The notes beneath the pieces were generated by a model, which made no database searches, was not told the origin of the DNA, and was given only the letters and a program-made list of their open reading frames with translations. Source: Bifidobacterium colobi (lineage in GTDB: Bacteria; Actinomycetota; Actinomycetes; Actinomycetales; Bifidobacteriaceae). From it: a stretch of 64,000 bases of DNA. This document shows, in pieces, positions 1 to 8,597 of this stretch (its first letter is position 1; every line of letters begins with the position of its first letter). A program made the translations under genes and the position numbers. The DNA lies in NCBI RefSeq assembly GCF_018555455.1, contig NZ_JAFEJU010000002.1, positions 62,001-126,000 of the forward strand. Direction: 5' to 3'.

Positions 1-1
1 G

Positions 2-124
2 ATTCAGGGCACTGCCGAGCATCGCCCGTTCAACCGAGCCGAGCTTGGTACGCTGCTCGACCTCGCGGAAAAGGGCAACAAGGAGCTGCAAGCCGCCCAG
101 CGCGCCGCCTTGGCTCTGGACTAG
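2..124 (+). CDS. rph: Ribonuclease PH, C-terminal fragment (partial)
   Basis: Only the last 40 codons are in the window; the gene begins upstream. The tail contains IQGTAEHRPFNRAELGTLLD followed by a helical, lysine- and alanine-rich end. This matches the C-terminus of RNase PH, the phosphorolytic 3'-5' exoribonuclease that trims tRNA precursors. The neighbour supports the call: rph is commonly followed by the XTP/dITP pyrophosphatase gene in actinobacteria, and that gene starts 244 nt downstream. The call rests on a short stretch plus gene order. Confidence 0.8.
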   Translation: MQGTAEHRPFNRAELGTLLDLAEKGNKELQAAQRAALALD

Positions 125-182
125 TCGGGGCGCGCTGAATTCAAATCAGGGGTGTCTGCCGAATCCAAGCCAGAATTACCTA

Positions 183-296
183 AAATCCTCACTATGTATG
201 CGTGATTACGATGTGTCTGCATACATAGTGAGGATTTGGGCCGTGAAAGCCTCACTATGTATGCGGAGTCTTCGTTGGGCCGCATACATAGTGAGG
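183..296. repeat. Two tandem hairpins with a shared 15-nt arm
   Basis: Two perfect inverted repeats lie between rph and rdgB. In the first, 183-201 pairs with 219-237 (19 bp stem, 17-nt loop). In the second, 250-266 pairs with 280-296 (17 bp stem, 13-nt loop). All four arms share CCTCACTATGTATGC or its complement, while the loops differ. Neither hairpin is followed by a T-run, so they are not ordinary terminators. The second ends 71 nt before the rdgB start. They could be operator pairs for a dimeric regulator or RNA processing hairpins. Confidence 0.85.
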
Positions 297-367
297 AGGA
301 TATACCCATGTTGAGGTGGGCACCCGTTCCCCGCATTCGTATACAACACCAATAAGGAGAAACCCTC

Positions 368-1108
368 ATGAAACTCGTCGTTGCGACGCATAACGAAGGC
401 AAACTGGTGGAAATTCGCCGCATCCTTGAAGAGGATTTGGGCGAAGACGCCGCAAGCATCGAGCTGGTCTCCGCCGGTAGCCTGCATCTGCCCGACCCTG
501 TGGAAACCGGCGTGACCTTTGAGGAGAATGCACTGCTCAAGGCGCGCGATGTGGCCAGCCGCACCGGCCTGCCCGCCATCGCCGACGATTCCGGCCTGAT
601 TGTGGATGTGATGGGTAACGCCCCCGGCATCCTGTCCGCCCGCTGGGCTGGCGCTCATGGCCATGACAAAGCCAACAATGCGCTGCTGCTCGCTCAGATT
701 GAGGACATTCCGGATGATAAGCGCACTGCTCGGTTCCGTTGCGCGGCTGCACTGGTCGTGCCGGATACCGAAGCGGCAGTGGATGTGACCGGCGATGCTC
801 AGGCTGAGGGTTCCGCAGCGGTTCAAAGTGCGCCGGTAACCGGTCGCTATGCTATCAAGTCCGAAGTGGTCAAGCTCGGCGACATGGTTGGTCGCATTAT
901 TCGCAAAGCCCGCGGTGAGCATGGTTTTGGCTACGATCCGCTGTTCGTGCCGGATGATCAGCCGGCGGGTCGCACCAGTACCGAGCCTGATTACGAAGGC
1001 GAGCCGCTGACCAGCGCCGAAATGACGCCGGCCGAAAAGAACGCTATCTCCCATCGTGGCAAGGCGCTGAAGGCTCTGGTGCCCGATATCGAGGCGCTGC
1101 TGAAGTAG
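368..1108 (+). CDS. rdgB: XTP/dITP diphosphatase (RdgB/HAM1 family)
   Basis: Hydrolyses non-canonical purine nucleoside triphosphates (ITP, dITP, XTP) to monophosphates, keeping deaminated purines out of DNA and RNA. Family motifs are visible: VVATHNEGK at the N-terminus, ADDSGL near residue 77, FGYDPLFVPDD near 195, and TPAEKNAISHRGKAL near the C-terminus. At 246 aa it is longer than the usual 190-210 aa; the extra length sits mid-protein, roughly residues 135-180, before the FGYDP motif. An AAGGAG-type ribosome site precedes the ATG. The gene follows rph, a common actinobacterial order. Two hairpins upstream may regulate it. Confidence 0.93.
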   Translation: MKLVVATHNEGKLVEIRRILEEDLGEDAASIELVSAGSLHLPDPVETGVTFEENALLKARDVASRTGLPAIADDSGLIVDVMGNAPGILSARWAGAHGHDKANNALLLAQIEDIPDDKRTARFRCAAALVVPDTEAAVDVTGDAQAEGSAAVQSAPVTGRYAIKSEVVKLGDMVGRIIRKARGEHGFGYDPLFVPDDQPAGRTSTEPDYEGEPLTSAEMTPAEKNAISHRGKALKALVPDIEALLK

Positions 1109-1298
1109 GTAGTACGCGGATTCGTGTGTAGTACAGCCCTGCAATGCGAGCAGATGGTGTTCGTTCCGTCAGCGGCGGCGGGGTTCGTGCACCTATCGGC
1201 TATGCTGACTGAGGATAAGAGAATAGCCCGTGTCGCGTAGAGAGATGCGGGTCTCGATGACTTGATTAAGTGAGAAAGCTAGGACAACAAGGAATAGC

Positions 1299-2573
1299 AT
1301 GCGTGATTTTGCGCTCGTGAAGTTAAATGATGATGAGTTCGATGAGTTTTCGGCTCATCATCCGCAAGGCAATTTTCAGCAGACCTCGCAGATGGGGCAT
1401 TTGCGTGCCAAGCAGGGCACTGAAGTCGAGTACCTTGCGGTGAAGGAGAATGGTGCGGTAGTCGCAGCGACGCTGTTTGAAATCCATCGTTCCCGATTGT
1501 CTACGTATGCGTGCATTCATGATGGTCCATTGGTTGATTTTCATGATGATGAGTTGCTGTCATTCCTGATGAATCAGCTGAAGCAGCATGCCAAGGCCAA
1601 GGGCGCCGCCCAGCTGGAGATTACGCCGGAATCCCCGTACCAGTTGCATGACTCCGATGGCAATGATTTGCCGTCCGACGTTCCGGGAAGCGCTCCGGAT
1701 GATCAGACGGTGGCATCGCTGAAGTCGCTGGGCTTCATTCACACCGGTTTCGTAATCGGATACACCGATGTTCCGCGTTGGCGTTATATCAAGGATTTGT
1801 CTGAATTCAAGGATGAGAAGTCCCTCCTTGAATCTTATGCAAAGAACACCCGACGCAATGTGAAGATCGCAAGGAACAGCGCGGTGAGCGTGACCAAGTT
1901 GACTCGTGATCAGCTGAATATCTTCCATGACATTTGCGAGCTGAGCTGCGAACGTCAAGGGTTTGAGAACCGTCCGCTCTCACATTTCGAAGACATCTTT
2001 GATGAATTCGGCGATACCGCTGATTTTCTAGTTGCGTCCATTGATATGAAGGAATATTTGGCCACATGGCAGGCCAAGCGCGACCGTTTTGCACAGGATA
2101 TTGAGAAGCTCAACAAGTCGTTGGAAACGTCCAAATATCCTGAAACCGTGCGTAAGAAAATCGCTACGGCGCAGTCCACGTATGACGCGGCGGTGAAGCG
2201 CGTAGAGAAGGCTCGTGAATATATCGAGGCGGATGGTGAGACCGTGCCGGTTGCGGCTGGTCTGTTCATCTGGCATGAGCGTGAGTGCGTGTACCTGTTC
2301 TCCGGCAGCGATGAGAAGTATGCGAAGTTCTATGCTCCTACTGCGATTCAGCATTACGTGATGGCGGAATGCCTGCGCCGTGGTGTGCAGCGATACAACT
2401 TCTACGGCATTGACGGCATTTTCGATGACCCAACCGTTCCCAGCCACGGCGTGCTTGAATTCAAGCAAGGCTTCAACGGGTACGTGGAAGAGCTCCTCGG
2501 TGAGTTCATTCTTCCAGTGCGTCCTCTGATGTACCGGTTGAAGCAGCTGGCACATCGTGTGCTTGGCCGATAA
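1299..2573 (+). CDS. FemAB-family peptidoglycan interpeptide bridge aminoacyltransferase
   Basis: A 424-aa FemA/FemB/MurM-type enzyme. These transfer amino acids from aminoacyl-tRNA to the side chain of the lipid-linked peptidoglycan precursor and so build the bridge between stem peptides. Evidence: family length; an N-terminal half with HPQGNFQQTSQMGHL and the tyrosine-rich DGPLVDFHD region; a charged coiled-coil arm at about residues 250-310, typical of Fem proteins; and a C-terminal GNAT-like half with YNFYGIDGIFDDP and GVLEFKQGFNG. AGGAAT lies before the ATG. It stands alone, with a hairpin after it. Which amino acid it adds cannot be read from sequence. Confidence 0.9.
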   Translation: MRDFALVKLNDDEFDEFSAHHPQGNFQQTSQMGHLRAKQGTEVEYLAVKENGAVVAATLFEIHRSRLSTYACIHDGPLVDFHDDELLSFLMNQLKQHAKAKGAAQLEITPESPYQLHDSDGNDLPSDVPGSAPDDQTVASLKSLGFIHTGFVIGYTDVPRWRYIKDLSEFKDEKSLLESYAKNTRRNVKIARNSAVSVTKLTRDQLNIFHDICELSCERQGFENRPLSHFEDIFDEFGDTADFLVASIDMKEYLATWQAKRDRFAQDIEKLNKSLETSKYPETVRKKIATAQSTYDAAVKRVEKAREYIEADGETVPVAAGLFIWHERECVYLFSGSDEKYAKFYAPTAIQHYVMAECLRRGVQRYNFYGIDGIFDDPTVPSHGVLEFKQGFNGYVEELLGEFILPVRPLMYRLKQLAHRVLGR

Positions 2574-2619
2574 ATCCGCTGGGGCCGGTTGAGAGGCGGC
2601 TCTACACACTATGAGCTAG

Positions 2620-2643
2620 GAGCGGCGCTAGTTGGCGCCGCTC
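2620..2643. terminator. Bidirectional terminator-like hairpin
   Basis: A 9-bp stem (2620-2628 with 2635-2643, GAGCGGCGC / GCGCCGCTC) with a 6-nt loop sits between the converging FemAB gene and the AEC permease gene. There is no strong T-run directly after it on either strand, so termination strength is uncertain. Confidence 0.6.
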
Positions 2644-2682
2644 AATTGTATATGCTCGTTTTGTGGTTCTTGGCGGCCTTGC

Positions 2683-3684
2683 TCACACACCCATCAGCGA
2701 ATGGGCGATGGCCATCAATACGAGTGCGATGATGGCGGTCAACGCCAGTGAGAATCCGGCAAGCTTGGCATTGCCGAGCACTTTATCGGTGAACAGTGTG
2801 GAGAAGATGGCAATCGGAGCCAAGCTTGCGATGACCGCCACGGCACGAATCGAAGCGTCAAACGGCAGCAGGAACCATGCGGCGCAAGCGAATGCGATGC
2901 TGAACGGCAGTCGCCAAGCCACAACAGCCAAAACCTCGCGGACATCATGCTTGGATTGCGGCAGATCCATCAGCATGCCCACCATCAGCATGGACATCAA
3001 CGCATTGGCGCCGCTGAGCGGCTCGCAAAGCGTGGCAATCCAACCAGGGATTTTCACATTCACAATCGTGAACACAATCATCAGAATATAGGTATCGAAC
3101 GGCACCGAGCCGAAGAAGCTCTTGACGATGTTGCGGAGCAATGCGCGCAGGGCCAGTCGTTTGGCATCACGATCCTTGGGCTTCGTATATGGCAACGTTG
3201 GCGCTGCGCCGGCGTGTTGCTCGGCAAGTGTTTTGCCGGGCTGAATATGCAGCAGCTGCTGGGTGAGCACATTGGTTCCGGCCGCCACCATAATGCAGTT
3301 GCCGATATCGAACATGGCAGCTGGTACCACCGCGCCGGCTCCCCAGAACGATTGCACGACCGGGAAGCAGAAGCAGCCGAGGTTGAAGCCGGCGCCGTTG
3401 AGCATCAGGAATGCGCGGTCGGTGACATTGCGTTTGCGGGTGGCGATGAAGATGCAGACTACAGGGATGAACGAGCAGAAGAATGCGAACAGCGAAATCC
3501 ACAGCAATGAGATATCGTGCGGATTCGTGGCGAACGAGTAGACGATGGCGCCAGGTAGCACAATGTTGAATTCGGCGGTTTGTAGGACTCGGTAATCCTT
3601 CTGTCCGAAGAGGCCAAAACGCCGAAACAGGTAGCCTGCAAGAATAATCAGCAACAGGCCGACTGGCGTAAGAATGGCAGACAC
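2683..3684 (-). CDS. AEC-family (auxin efflux carrier/malate permease) transporter
   Basis: A 333-aa membrane protein with about ten hydrophobic segments in the two five-helix repeats of the AEC family. It starts with a segment around VGLLLIILAGYLFRRFGLF and has the typical break around residues 165-185, where a charged loop separates the halves. Bacterial AEC members export or exchange small organic acids or amino acids; the substrate here is unknown. The start is GTG at 3684, supported by GAGGGAGAG a few bases upstream. It is monocistronic and converges on the FemAB gene. Confidence 0.85.
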   Translation of the reverse strand: MSAILTPVGLLLIILAGYLFRRFGLFGQKDYRVLQTAEFNIVLPGAIVYSFATNPHDISLLWISLFAFFCSFIPVVCIFIATRKRNVTDRAFLMLNGAGFNLGCFCFPVVQSFWGAGAVVPAAMFDIGNCIMVAAGTNVLTQQLLHIQPGKTLAEQHAGAAPTLPYTKPKDRDAKRLALRALLRNIVKSFFGSVPFDTYILMIVFTIVNVKIPGWIATLCEPLSGANALMSMLMVGMLMDLPQSKHDVREVLAVVAWRLPFSIAFACAAWFLLPFDASIRAVAVIASLAPIAIFSTLFTDKVLGNAKLAGFSLALTAIIALVLMAIAHSLMGV

Positions 3685-3950
3685 AGCTTCTCTCCCTCGG
3701 TTCGCGTACGGTTTTACTATCCTCGCCGTGGCGGACGTTGATGCGCGCGATGCTGGGGGTTTCTCATACCTTGGACTGATGACTGATGTATAGGTTCTAT
3801 GGAACTGCAGACCATGTATAGACTGTCGGTTTCCTAACGAATTATGTTGAAAAACGTTATTTGACGTGCAGCAGAACAGTGGAATGAATCATAGGGTGTC
3901 AGGCTATATATCCCTCGTACCTCATGTGAGTCAAGAGACGACATTATATG

Positions 3951-4026
3951 TGGAGCCACCCGAAAGAATCGAACTCCCGACCTTCCCGCAAACGATGGGG
4001 ATGCTCTACCACTGAGCTAAGGTGGC
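3951..4026 (-). tRNA. tRNA gene with abnormal anticodon arm, isotype uncertain
   Basis: A 76-nt tRNA with encoded CCA. The acceptor stem (GCCACCT with GGGTGGC), D arm (GCTC/GAGC), T arm (TTCGATT loop) and U73 all fit. The anticodon arm does not: TCCCC pairs with CGGGA only over four base pairs, leaving a C·C mismatch and an 8-nt loop ATCGTTTG instead of 7. If the U33 position is the T before CGT, the anticodon would be CGT (threonine), and the U73, D stem and variable region resemble the Thr gene 240 nt away. It could be a decayed copy or a real tRNA with an extended loop. The T stem also uses several G·U pairs. Confidence 0.75.
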
Positions 4027-4103
4027 ATGGCTTCAAGTTTTGCTTCAAGCCAAAACGGCAGTGTAGCACTATGGTCACAGCAATGCAAGCGGCCGGACTG
4101 CAC

Positions 4104-4187
4104 TGGTGCGCGAGATGGGACTTGAACCCACACGTCAAAGACACAGGAACCTAAATCCTGCGCGTCTACCAATTCCGCCACTCGCGC
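4104..4187 (-). tRNA. tRNA-Leu (anticodon TAG)
   Basis: An 84-nt class II tRNA with a long variable arm and encoded CCA. The acceptor stem GCGCGAG pairs with CTCGCGC. The anticodon stem CAGGA/TCCTG encloses TTTAGGT, giving anticodon TAG, which reads CUN leucine codons. It lies in a minus-strand cluster with two other tRNA genes. Confidence 0.95.
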
Positions 4188-4266
4188 ATTGCTGCATAGC
4201 GCTTGCATCGGTTGAAGCACGGCGATATGCAAAACCCTAGGCAGGCGAACCAGCCTAGGGTAGTCG

Positions 4267-4339
4267 AGCCACTTGTCAGAATCGAACTGACGACCTGCTC
4301 ATTACGAGTGAGCCGCTCTACCGACTGAGCTAAAGTGGC
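4267..4339 (-). tRNA. tRNA-Thr (anticodon CGT)
   Basis: A 73-nt tRNA: acceptor GCCACTT/AAGTGGC, D arm GCTC/GAGC, anticodon stem GCTCA/TGAGC around loop CTCGTAA (anticodon CGT, reading ACG), T loop TTCGATT and U73. CCA is not encoded, unlike the two neighbours, and must be added after transcription. Confidence 0.94.
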
Positions 4340-4649
4340 TTGTTTTGCGGAAAGCATTCGCTAACCGCGCACAAAACAATGAGTATAAGGCATGCCGTGG
4401 AAAAACGCCAATCGGCCGTGTTCGAGCACGAATTGGGCGGTTCGAGAAACGCCGACGATATTGCCGACACTGAGTGACCGAACGGTAGTTATATGTTGGC
4501 GTATGGCACAGGCAACGTAGTTTGACTTTACGACACTGACTGTTTTTGTTCTGTTCATGTCCGAATTTGTGAGTATTCTGTTTGGTGATACGGGGCATAA
4601 CCGAACTGTGTGCGAGGGTGCTCCAGTCACCGAGGAAAGGAAAATTCCA
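4340..4649. other. Intergenic region upstream of pgi
   Basis: No gene is supported between the tRNA cluster and pgi. An in-frame ATG at 4557 would add 31 residues to pgi, but that stretch has no ribosome site and does not look like glucose-6-phosphate isomerase. A -35-like TTGACT lies at 4522-4527; its -10 partner is unclear. Confidence 0.5.
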
Positions 4650-6350
4650 ATGGCAATCAATCCTCCTGTTGACGCCACCAAGACCCCTGCGTGGGTTGCG
4701 CTGCAGAAGCATTATGACGAACTTCAGGCCGAGGGCATCGACCTCAAGAAGTGGTTCGCTGAAGATCCCGACCGCGTCAAGGAACTGAGCTTCGACGCAG
4801 GCGACCTGCACTTCGACCTGTCCAAGAACCTGATCAAGCCGGAGACCCTGCGCCTGTTCACCTTCCTCGCCGACGAGGTTAAGCTCGGCGATCGCATCAA
4901 GGCCATGTACACCGGCGTGCACATCAACAACACCGAAGACCGCGCTGTGCTGCACACCGCACTGCGCCGTCCGGTTGAGGATGAGGGCAAGTACATCGTT
5001 GACGGTCAGGACACCGTCAAGGACGTGCGTGAGACCCTCGACAAGATCTACGCTTTCGCCGATGAGGTTCGTTCCGGCAAGTGGACCGGCGTGACCGGCC
5101 GCAAGATCGAGACCGTGGTCAACATCGGCATCGGCGGCTCCGACCTGGGTCCCGTCATGGCGTACGAAGCCCTGAAGCCGTATGCTGATGCCGGCATCTC
5201 CGCCCGTTACATCTCCAACATCGACCCGAACGATCTGGCCGAGAAGACCAAGGGCCTCGATCCGGAGACCACCCTGTTCATCATCGTTTCCAAGACCTTC
5301 ACCACTCTGGAAACCCTGACCAACGCTCGTGAAGCCCGCACTTGGCTGCTCGAGGAGCTCACCGCCAACGGCGCCATCGCCGAGGGCGACGAGGCTCAGC
5401 GCGCTGAAGCCATCAAGAAGCACTTCGTGGCCGTCTCCACCAACCTGGAGAAGGTCGAGGAGTTCGGCATTGACCCGGCCAACGCATTCGGCTTCTGGAA
5501 TTGGGTCGGCGGCCGTTACTCCGTCGATTCCGCTGTCGGCACCTCTCTGGCTGTGGTCTTCGGCCCGGCTCGCTTCGAGGAGTTTCTGCACGGCTTCCAC
5601 GAGATCGACGAATACTTCGCCAACACCCCGTTCGAGAAGAACGTCGTGGTGCTGCTCGGCATGCTGAATGTCTGGTACCGCAACTTCTTCAAGGCCGCTT
5701 CCCACGCTGTGCTGCCGTACGACCAGTACCTGCACCGCTTCCCGGCCTACCTGCAGCAGCTGACCATGGAGTCCAACGGCAAGTCCGTGCGTTGGGACGG
5801 CACCCCGGTCACCACCGAAACCGGTGAGATCTTCTGGGGCGAGCCCGGCACCAACGGCCAGCACGCCTTCTACCAGCTGATCCACCAGGGCACCCAGCTC
5901 ATCCCGGCCGACTTCATCGCGTTCGTTAACACCCCGAACCCGACCAAGGATGGCGACCAGGACGTGCACGAGCTGTTCCTCGGCAACTACTTGGCTCAGA
6001 CCAAGGCCCTCGCCTTCGGCAAGACCGCCGACGAGGTGCGTGCTGAAGGTACTCCGGAAGAGATCGTCCCGGCCCGCGTGTTCACCGGCAACCGTCCGAC
6101 CACCTCCATCTTCGGCGTGGCTCTGACCCCGTTCGCACTTGGCGAGCTGATTGCTCTGTACGAGCACATCACCTTCGTTGAGGGCACCGTGTGGGGCCTC
6201 GACTCCTACGATCAGTGGGGCGTCGAGCTCGGCAAGCAGCTGGCCAAGCAGATCACCCCGGCCATCTCCAAGGATGACGAAGCCCTGGCCGCCCAGGATG
6301 CTTCCACTCAGTCCCTGATTGAGTTCTACCGCAAGAACCGCGAGTTCTGA
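4650..6350 (+). CDS. pgi: Glucose-6-phosphate isomerase
   Basis: Interconverts glucose 6-phosphate and fructose 6-phosphate, the entry to the fructose-6-phosphate phosphoketolase (bifid) pathway. The 566-aa length and motifs fit: [18 protein letters not shown] in the sugar-phosphate site, the family signature [16 protein letters not shown], and the second signature [16 protein letters not shown] near the C-terminus. The start at 4650 is chosen because GAGGAAAGGA lies just upstream; the open frame extends to 4557 without support. Codon use is strongly biased to C- and G-ending codons, as in highly expressed genes. A clear terminator follows. Confidence 0.97.
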   Translation: MAINPPVDATKTPAWVALQKHYDELQAEGIDLKKWFAEDPDRVKELSFDAGDLHFDLSKNLIKPETLRLFTFLADEVKLGDRIKAMYTGVHINNTEDRAVLHTALRRPVEDEGKYIVDGQDTVKDVRETLDKIYAFADEVRSGKWTGVTGRKIETVVNIGIGGSDLGPVMAYEALKPYADAGISARYISNIDPNDLAEKTKGLDPETTLFIIVSKTFTTLETLTNAREARTWLLEELTANGAIAEGDEAQRAEAIKKHFVAVSTNLEKVEEFGIDPANAFGFWNWVGGRYSVDSAVGTSLAVVFGPARFEEFLHGFHEIDEYFANTPFEKNVVVLLGMLNVWYRNFFKAASHAVLPYDQYLHRFPAYLQQLTMESNGKSVRWDGTPVTTETGEIFWGEPGTNGQHAFYQLIHQGTQLIPADFIAFVNTPNPTKDGDQDVHELFLGNYLAQTKALAFGKTADEVRAEGTPEEIVPARVFTGNRPTTSIFGVALTPFALGELIALYEHITFVEGTVWGLDSYDQWGVELGKQLAKQITPAISKDDEALAAQDASTQSLIEFYRKNREF

Positions 6351-6385
6351 TCTCCACTTGCGTTCCGATCTCCACTCCTTCGTGT

Positions 6386-6430
6386 CTCCCTGAAGACGAG
6401 GGAGCTGTCACCGCTAGGTGACTGAGGGAG
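6386..6430. repeat. REP-like element, copy 1
   Basis: One of five copies in the window of a roughly 45-bp element. It has a first stem CTCCCT...AGGGAG, then GCTGTCA and a second stem, ending GACTGAGGGAG. This copy sits between pgi and its terminator hairpin. The other copies are at 18808, 20909, 23644 and 36608. Confidence 0.8.
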
Positions 6431-6436
6431 CAATCA

Positions 6437-6467
6437 AGCCCGGCAGTGCCATGCTGCCGGGCTTTTT
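6437..6467 (+). terminator. Rho-independent terminator after pgi
   Basis: A perfect 10-bp stem AGCCCGGCAG / CTGCCGGGCT (6437-6446 with 6454-6463), a 7-nt loop, and a T-run directly after. It closes pgi transcription. Confidence 0.93.
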
Positions 6468-6554
6468 GCATCAGTGCCTTCCCATCGGTCAAACTTCACA
6501 TTCCAGCGGTATCGTAGAGAATGAACGGTTCCATACCCTGCAAGGAGGCGGCAC

Positions 6555-7463
6555 ATGGTGGAAACGCATAATCACGACACCGACTATCCAATGGCGGCCA
6601 ACGTCTATTTCACAAGAGACATCAGCCCGGCTGGCCTCATGCGCGTCTATGAGGCGCTGGGCGCGCGCCCGCAGGGCAAAGTCGCAGTCAAGCTCAGCTC
6701 CGGCGAAGGCGGCAACACGCATTATCTGCAGCCAGCGCTTATTAAAGACCTCGTGCAGCATCTGGGCGGCACCATCGTGGAATGCAACACCGCATACCCC
6801 GGCACGCGCGATGTTTCTGAGCATCATTGGCAAACCATCAAAGACCACGGTTTCCTCGACATCGCACCCTGCGACATCCAAGATGAAGAAGGCGAAATCA
6901 CCATTCCGGTCGAAGGCGGCAAGCGCATCACCGGCGACATCGTCGGCTCGCACTTCCCGAACTACGATTACTACGCCGTGCTCTCCCACTTCAAAGGCCA
7001 TATGATGGGCGGCTTCGGCGGCGCGCTGAAAAACATCTCCATCGGCATGGCGTCATCCAACGGCAAGAAACGCCTGCACTCCGGTCAAGACGAGATCTTG
7101 CCCAACCCGTTCAGCGGCGACCAGGACTCCTTCCTCGAGGCCATGGCCGAAGCCGCAACCGCCGTGTTCAACGCGCTGAAAGGCAATATGCTCTTCATCA
7201 ACGTGATGAACAACCTGTCCGTGGACTGCGATTGCGACGGCAACCCGCACCCGCCCGTCATGGCCGACATCGGCATCTGCGCCTCGCTCGACCCGGTGGC
7301 CGTGGATCAGGCCTGCGTGGACATGGTCTACGTTTCGCACGACAACAAGGAACCATTGATCGAACGCATCGAATCCCGCCACGGCATCCACACCATCGAA
7401 CATGCCGTGGAAATGGGCTTGGGCTCACGTGACTACCATCTCGTCGACCTCGATCAACGGTAA
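6555..7463 (+). CDS. DUF362 domain-containing protein
   Basis: A 302-aa cytoplasmic protein of the DUF362 family, whose biochemical role is not settled. Visible features: KVAVKLSSGEGGNTHYL near residue 35, EHHWQTIKDHGF near 90, and the conserved core LSHFKGHMMGGFGGALKNIS near 145. A cysteine-rich spot, DCDCDGNPHPP, lies near 227, followed by CASLDPVAVDQACVD. AAGGAGG stands before the ATG. The gene is 26 nt upstream of an ECF transporter S component, so the two are probably co-transcribed; a link to uptake or use of a cofactor is inference. Confidence 0.85.
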   Translation: MVETHNHDTDYPMAANVYFTRDISPAGLMRVYEALGARPQGKVAVKLSSGEGGNTHYLQPALIKDLVQHLGGTIVECNTAYPGTRDVSEHHWQTIKDHGFLDIAPCDIQDEEGEITIPVEGGKRITGDIVGSHFPNYDYYAVLSHFKGHMMGGFGGALKNISIGMASSNGKKRLHSGQDEILPNPFSGDQDSFLEAMAEAATAVFNALKGNMLFINVMNNLSVDCDCDGNPHPPVMADIGICASLDPVAVDQACVDMVYVSHDNKEPLIERIESRHGIHTIEHAVEMGLGSRDYHLVDLDQR

Positions 7464-7489
7464 GAAGGGCAAGAAGAAGGAGCTTTATC

Positions 7490-8071
7490 ATGCAAACCAA
7501 TACCGCAGCACGTACATACGCACTGCCATCCATCACATTCCAATCCGCAGCCGCCGCGCTCGCCGTCATCGCCGCAGTGGCATTGCCGCAGGTCTTCCAT
7601 AGTGCCGGTGCCGCGCTCGGCCTGGGAACTGCCCTCGGCCAGACACTGCTGCCGATGCATCTGCCGGTGCTGTTGGTCGGTCTCTTGGCTGGTCCTTATG
7701 CCGGTGTGGCAACTGGTGCTTTTGCGCCGATCATCAGTTTTGCTTTAACCGGCATGCCGATGGCTCCAATGGTGCCGTTCATGGTCATTGAGCTTGCGGC
7801 GTACGGTTTGTTCGCAGGTCTGCTGCGCGGGGTGGCTTTGCCGCAGTTCATTCCTTCACCATTTGCTTGGTTGATTAAGTTGCTGGGTGCACAGGTCGCC
7901 GGTCGTATGGTTGATGCCATTGCGATCGCCGTGGCCGTCTACCTGCTGGGCAACGCTCAGATGTCCGTCGCCTCGGTTGCCGCTGCAGTCGTGACTGGTC
8001 TGCCGGGGTTGATTCTGCAATGGATTGCGATTCCGGTGATTATGTTTGCTGTGGATCGTAAGCGCGACTGA
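7490..8071 (+). CDS. ECF transporter S component (substrate-binding membrane subunit)
   Basis: A 193-aa hydrophobic protein with about six membrane segments and the pattern MHLPVLLVGLLAGPYAG followed by GMPMAPMVPF, seen in S components of energy-coupling factor transporters. Such subunits bind a vitamin or metal and dock on a shared EcfA/EcfA'/EcfT module, which must be encoded elsewhere because none is present here. Substrate is unknown and no riboswitch was recognised upstream. AGAAGGAG precedes the ATG. It is coupled to the DUF362 gene and followed by a hairpin. Confidence 0.8.
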   Translation: MQTNTAARTYALPSITFQSAAAALAVIAAVALPQVFHSAGAALGLGTALGQTLLPMHLPVLLVGLLAGPYAGVATGAFAPIISFALTGMPMAPMVPFMVIELAAYGLFAGLLRGVALPQFIPSPFAWLIKLLGAQVAGRMVDAIAIAVAVYLLGNAQMSVASVAAAVVTGLPGLILQWIAIPVIMFAVDRKRD

Positions 8072-8091
8072 GTGTCCGTAAACATCTGTGT

Positions 8092-8142
8092 ATTCCTCAT
8101 CGATTGCCGCCTGCTCCTTGACGGCAGCAGTCGATGAGGAAT
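8092..8142 (+). terminator. Terminator-like stem-loop after the ECF S gene
   Basis: ATTCCTCATCGA (8092-8103) pairs perfectly with TCGATGAGGAAT (8131-8142), and inner TGCCG/CGGCA extends the stem. There is no long T-run. The ribosome site of the next gene follows within 15 nt, so it may partly uncouple the DUF1893 gene. Confidence 0.6.
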
Positions 8143-8163
8143 TCTTGATAAGAAGGGGGAATC

Positions 8164-8592
8164 GTGTCCGATATTGAGCAGGCTCGAGCGTTGCTGCAAT
8201 CTGACCCGGCACTCGGATGCGTGGCCTGCCGCAGTGATGCTGAGACCCTGACCGGCACTGGCAGGGGAGTGCGTCCACTGCTGCAATGGCTTGCTGCCGG
8301 GCAGCGCTTGTCTGGCTACTCTGCCGCCGACCGCGTGGTCGGCAAAGGTGCCGCATTGCTCTACGCCAAACTCGGCGCCAAAGCCGTATATGCCGAAACT
8401 ATGAGCGAAGCAGGGCTGACAACTTTGCAAAACAATGGTATTGAAGCCTCGTACGGCACCCTGGTGCCGATGATTCTCAATCGCGCCGGCACCGGTATGT
8501 GTCCAATCGAGCAGTCAGTGGCTGATATTGACGACCCAGCTGCCGCCGAGCCAGCCATTCGCGCGGCCGTAGCCAGGCTGATGCAAGGTTAA
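8164..8592 (+). CDS. DUF1893 domain-containing protein
   Basis: A 142-aa soluble protein matching the small DUF1893 family. Visible features: a cysteine pair CVACR near residue 20, GRGVRPLLQWL near 37, and the central VVGKGAALLYAKLGAKAVYA, the most conserved part of the family. The function is unknown. The start is GTG at 8164, with AGAAGGGGGA close upstream. It follows the ECF S gene in the same direction and may belong to the same operon, though a stem-loop lies between them. Confidence 0.75.
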   Translation: MSDIEQARALLQSDPALGCVACRSDAETLTGTGRGVRPLLQWLAAGQRLSGYSAADRVVGKGAALLYAKLGAKAVYAETMSEAGLTTLQNNGIEASYGTLVPMILNRAGTGMCPIEQSVADIDDPAAAEPAIRAAVARLMQG

Positions 8593-8597
8593 CCTTG

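Noticed and set aside
121..630. Minus-strand frames across the rdgB hairpins
   Set aside because: They translate the palindromes and the antisense of rdgB; no ribosome site.
4302..6167. A 621-codon minus-strand frame opposite pgi
   Set aside because: It runs through two tRNA-like ends and the whole of pgi; composition is that of an antisense frame.
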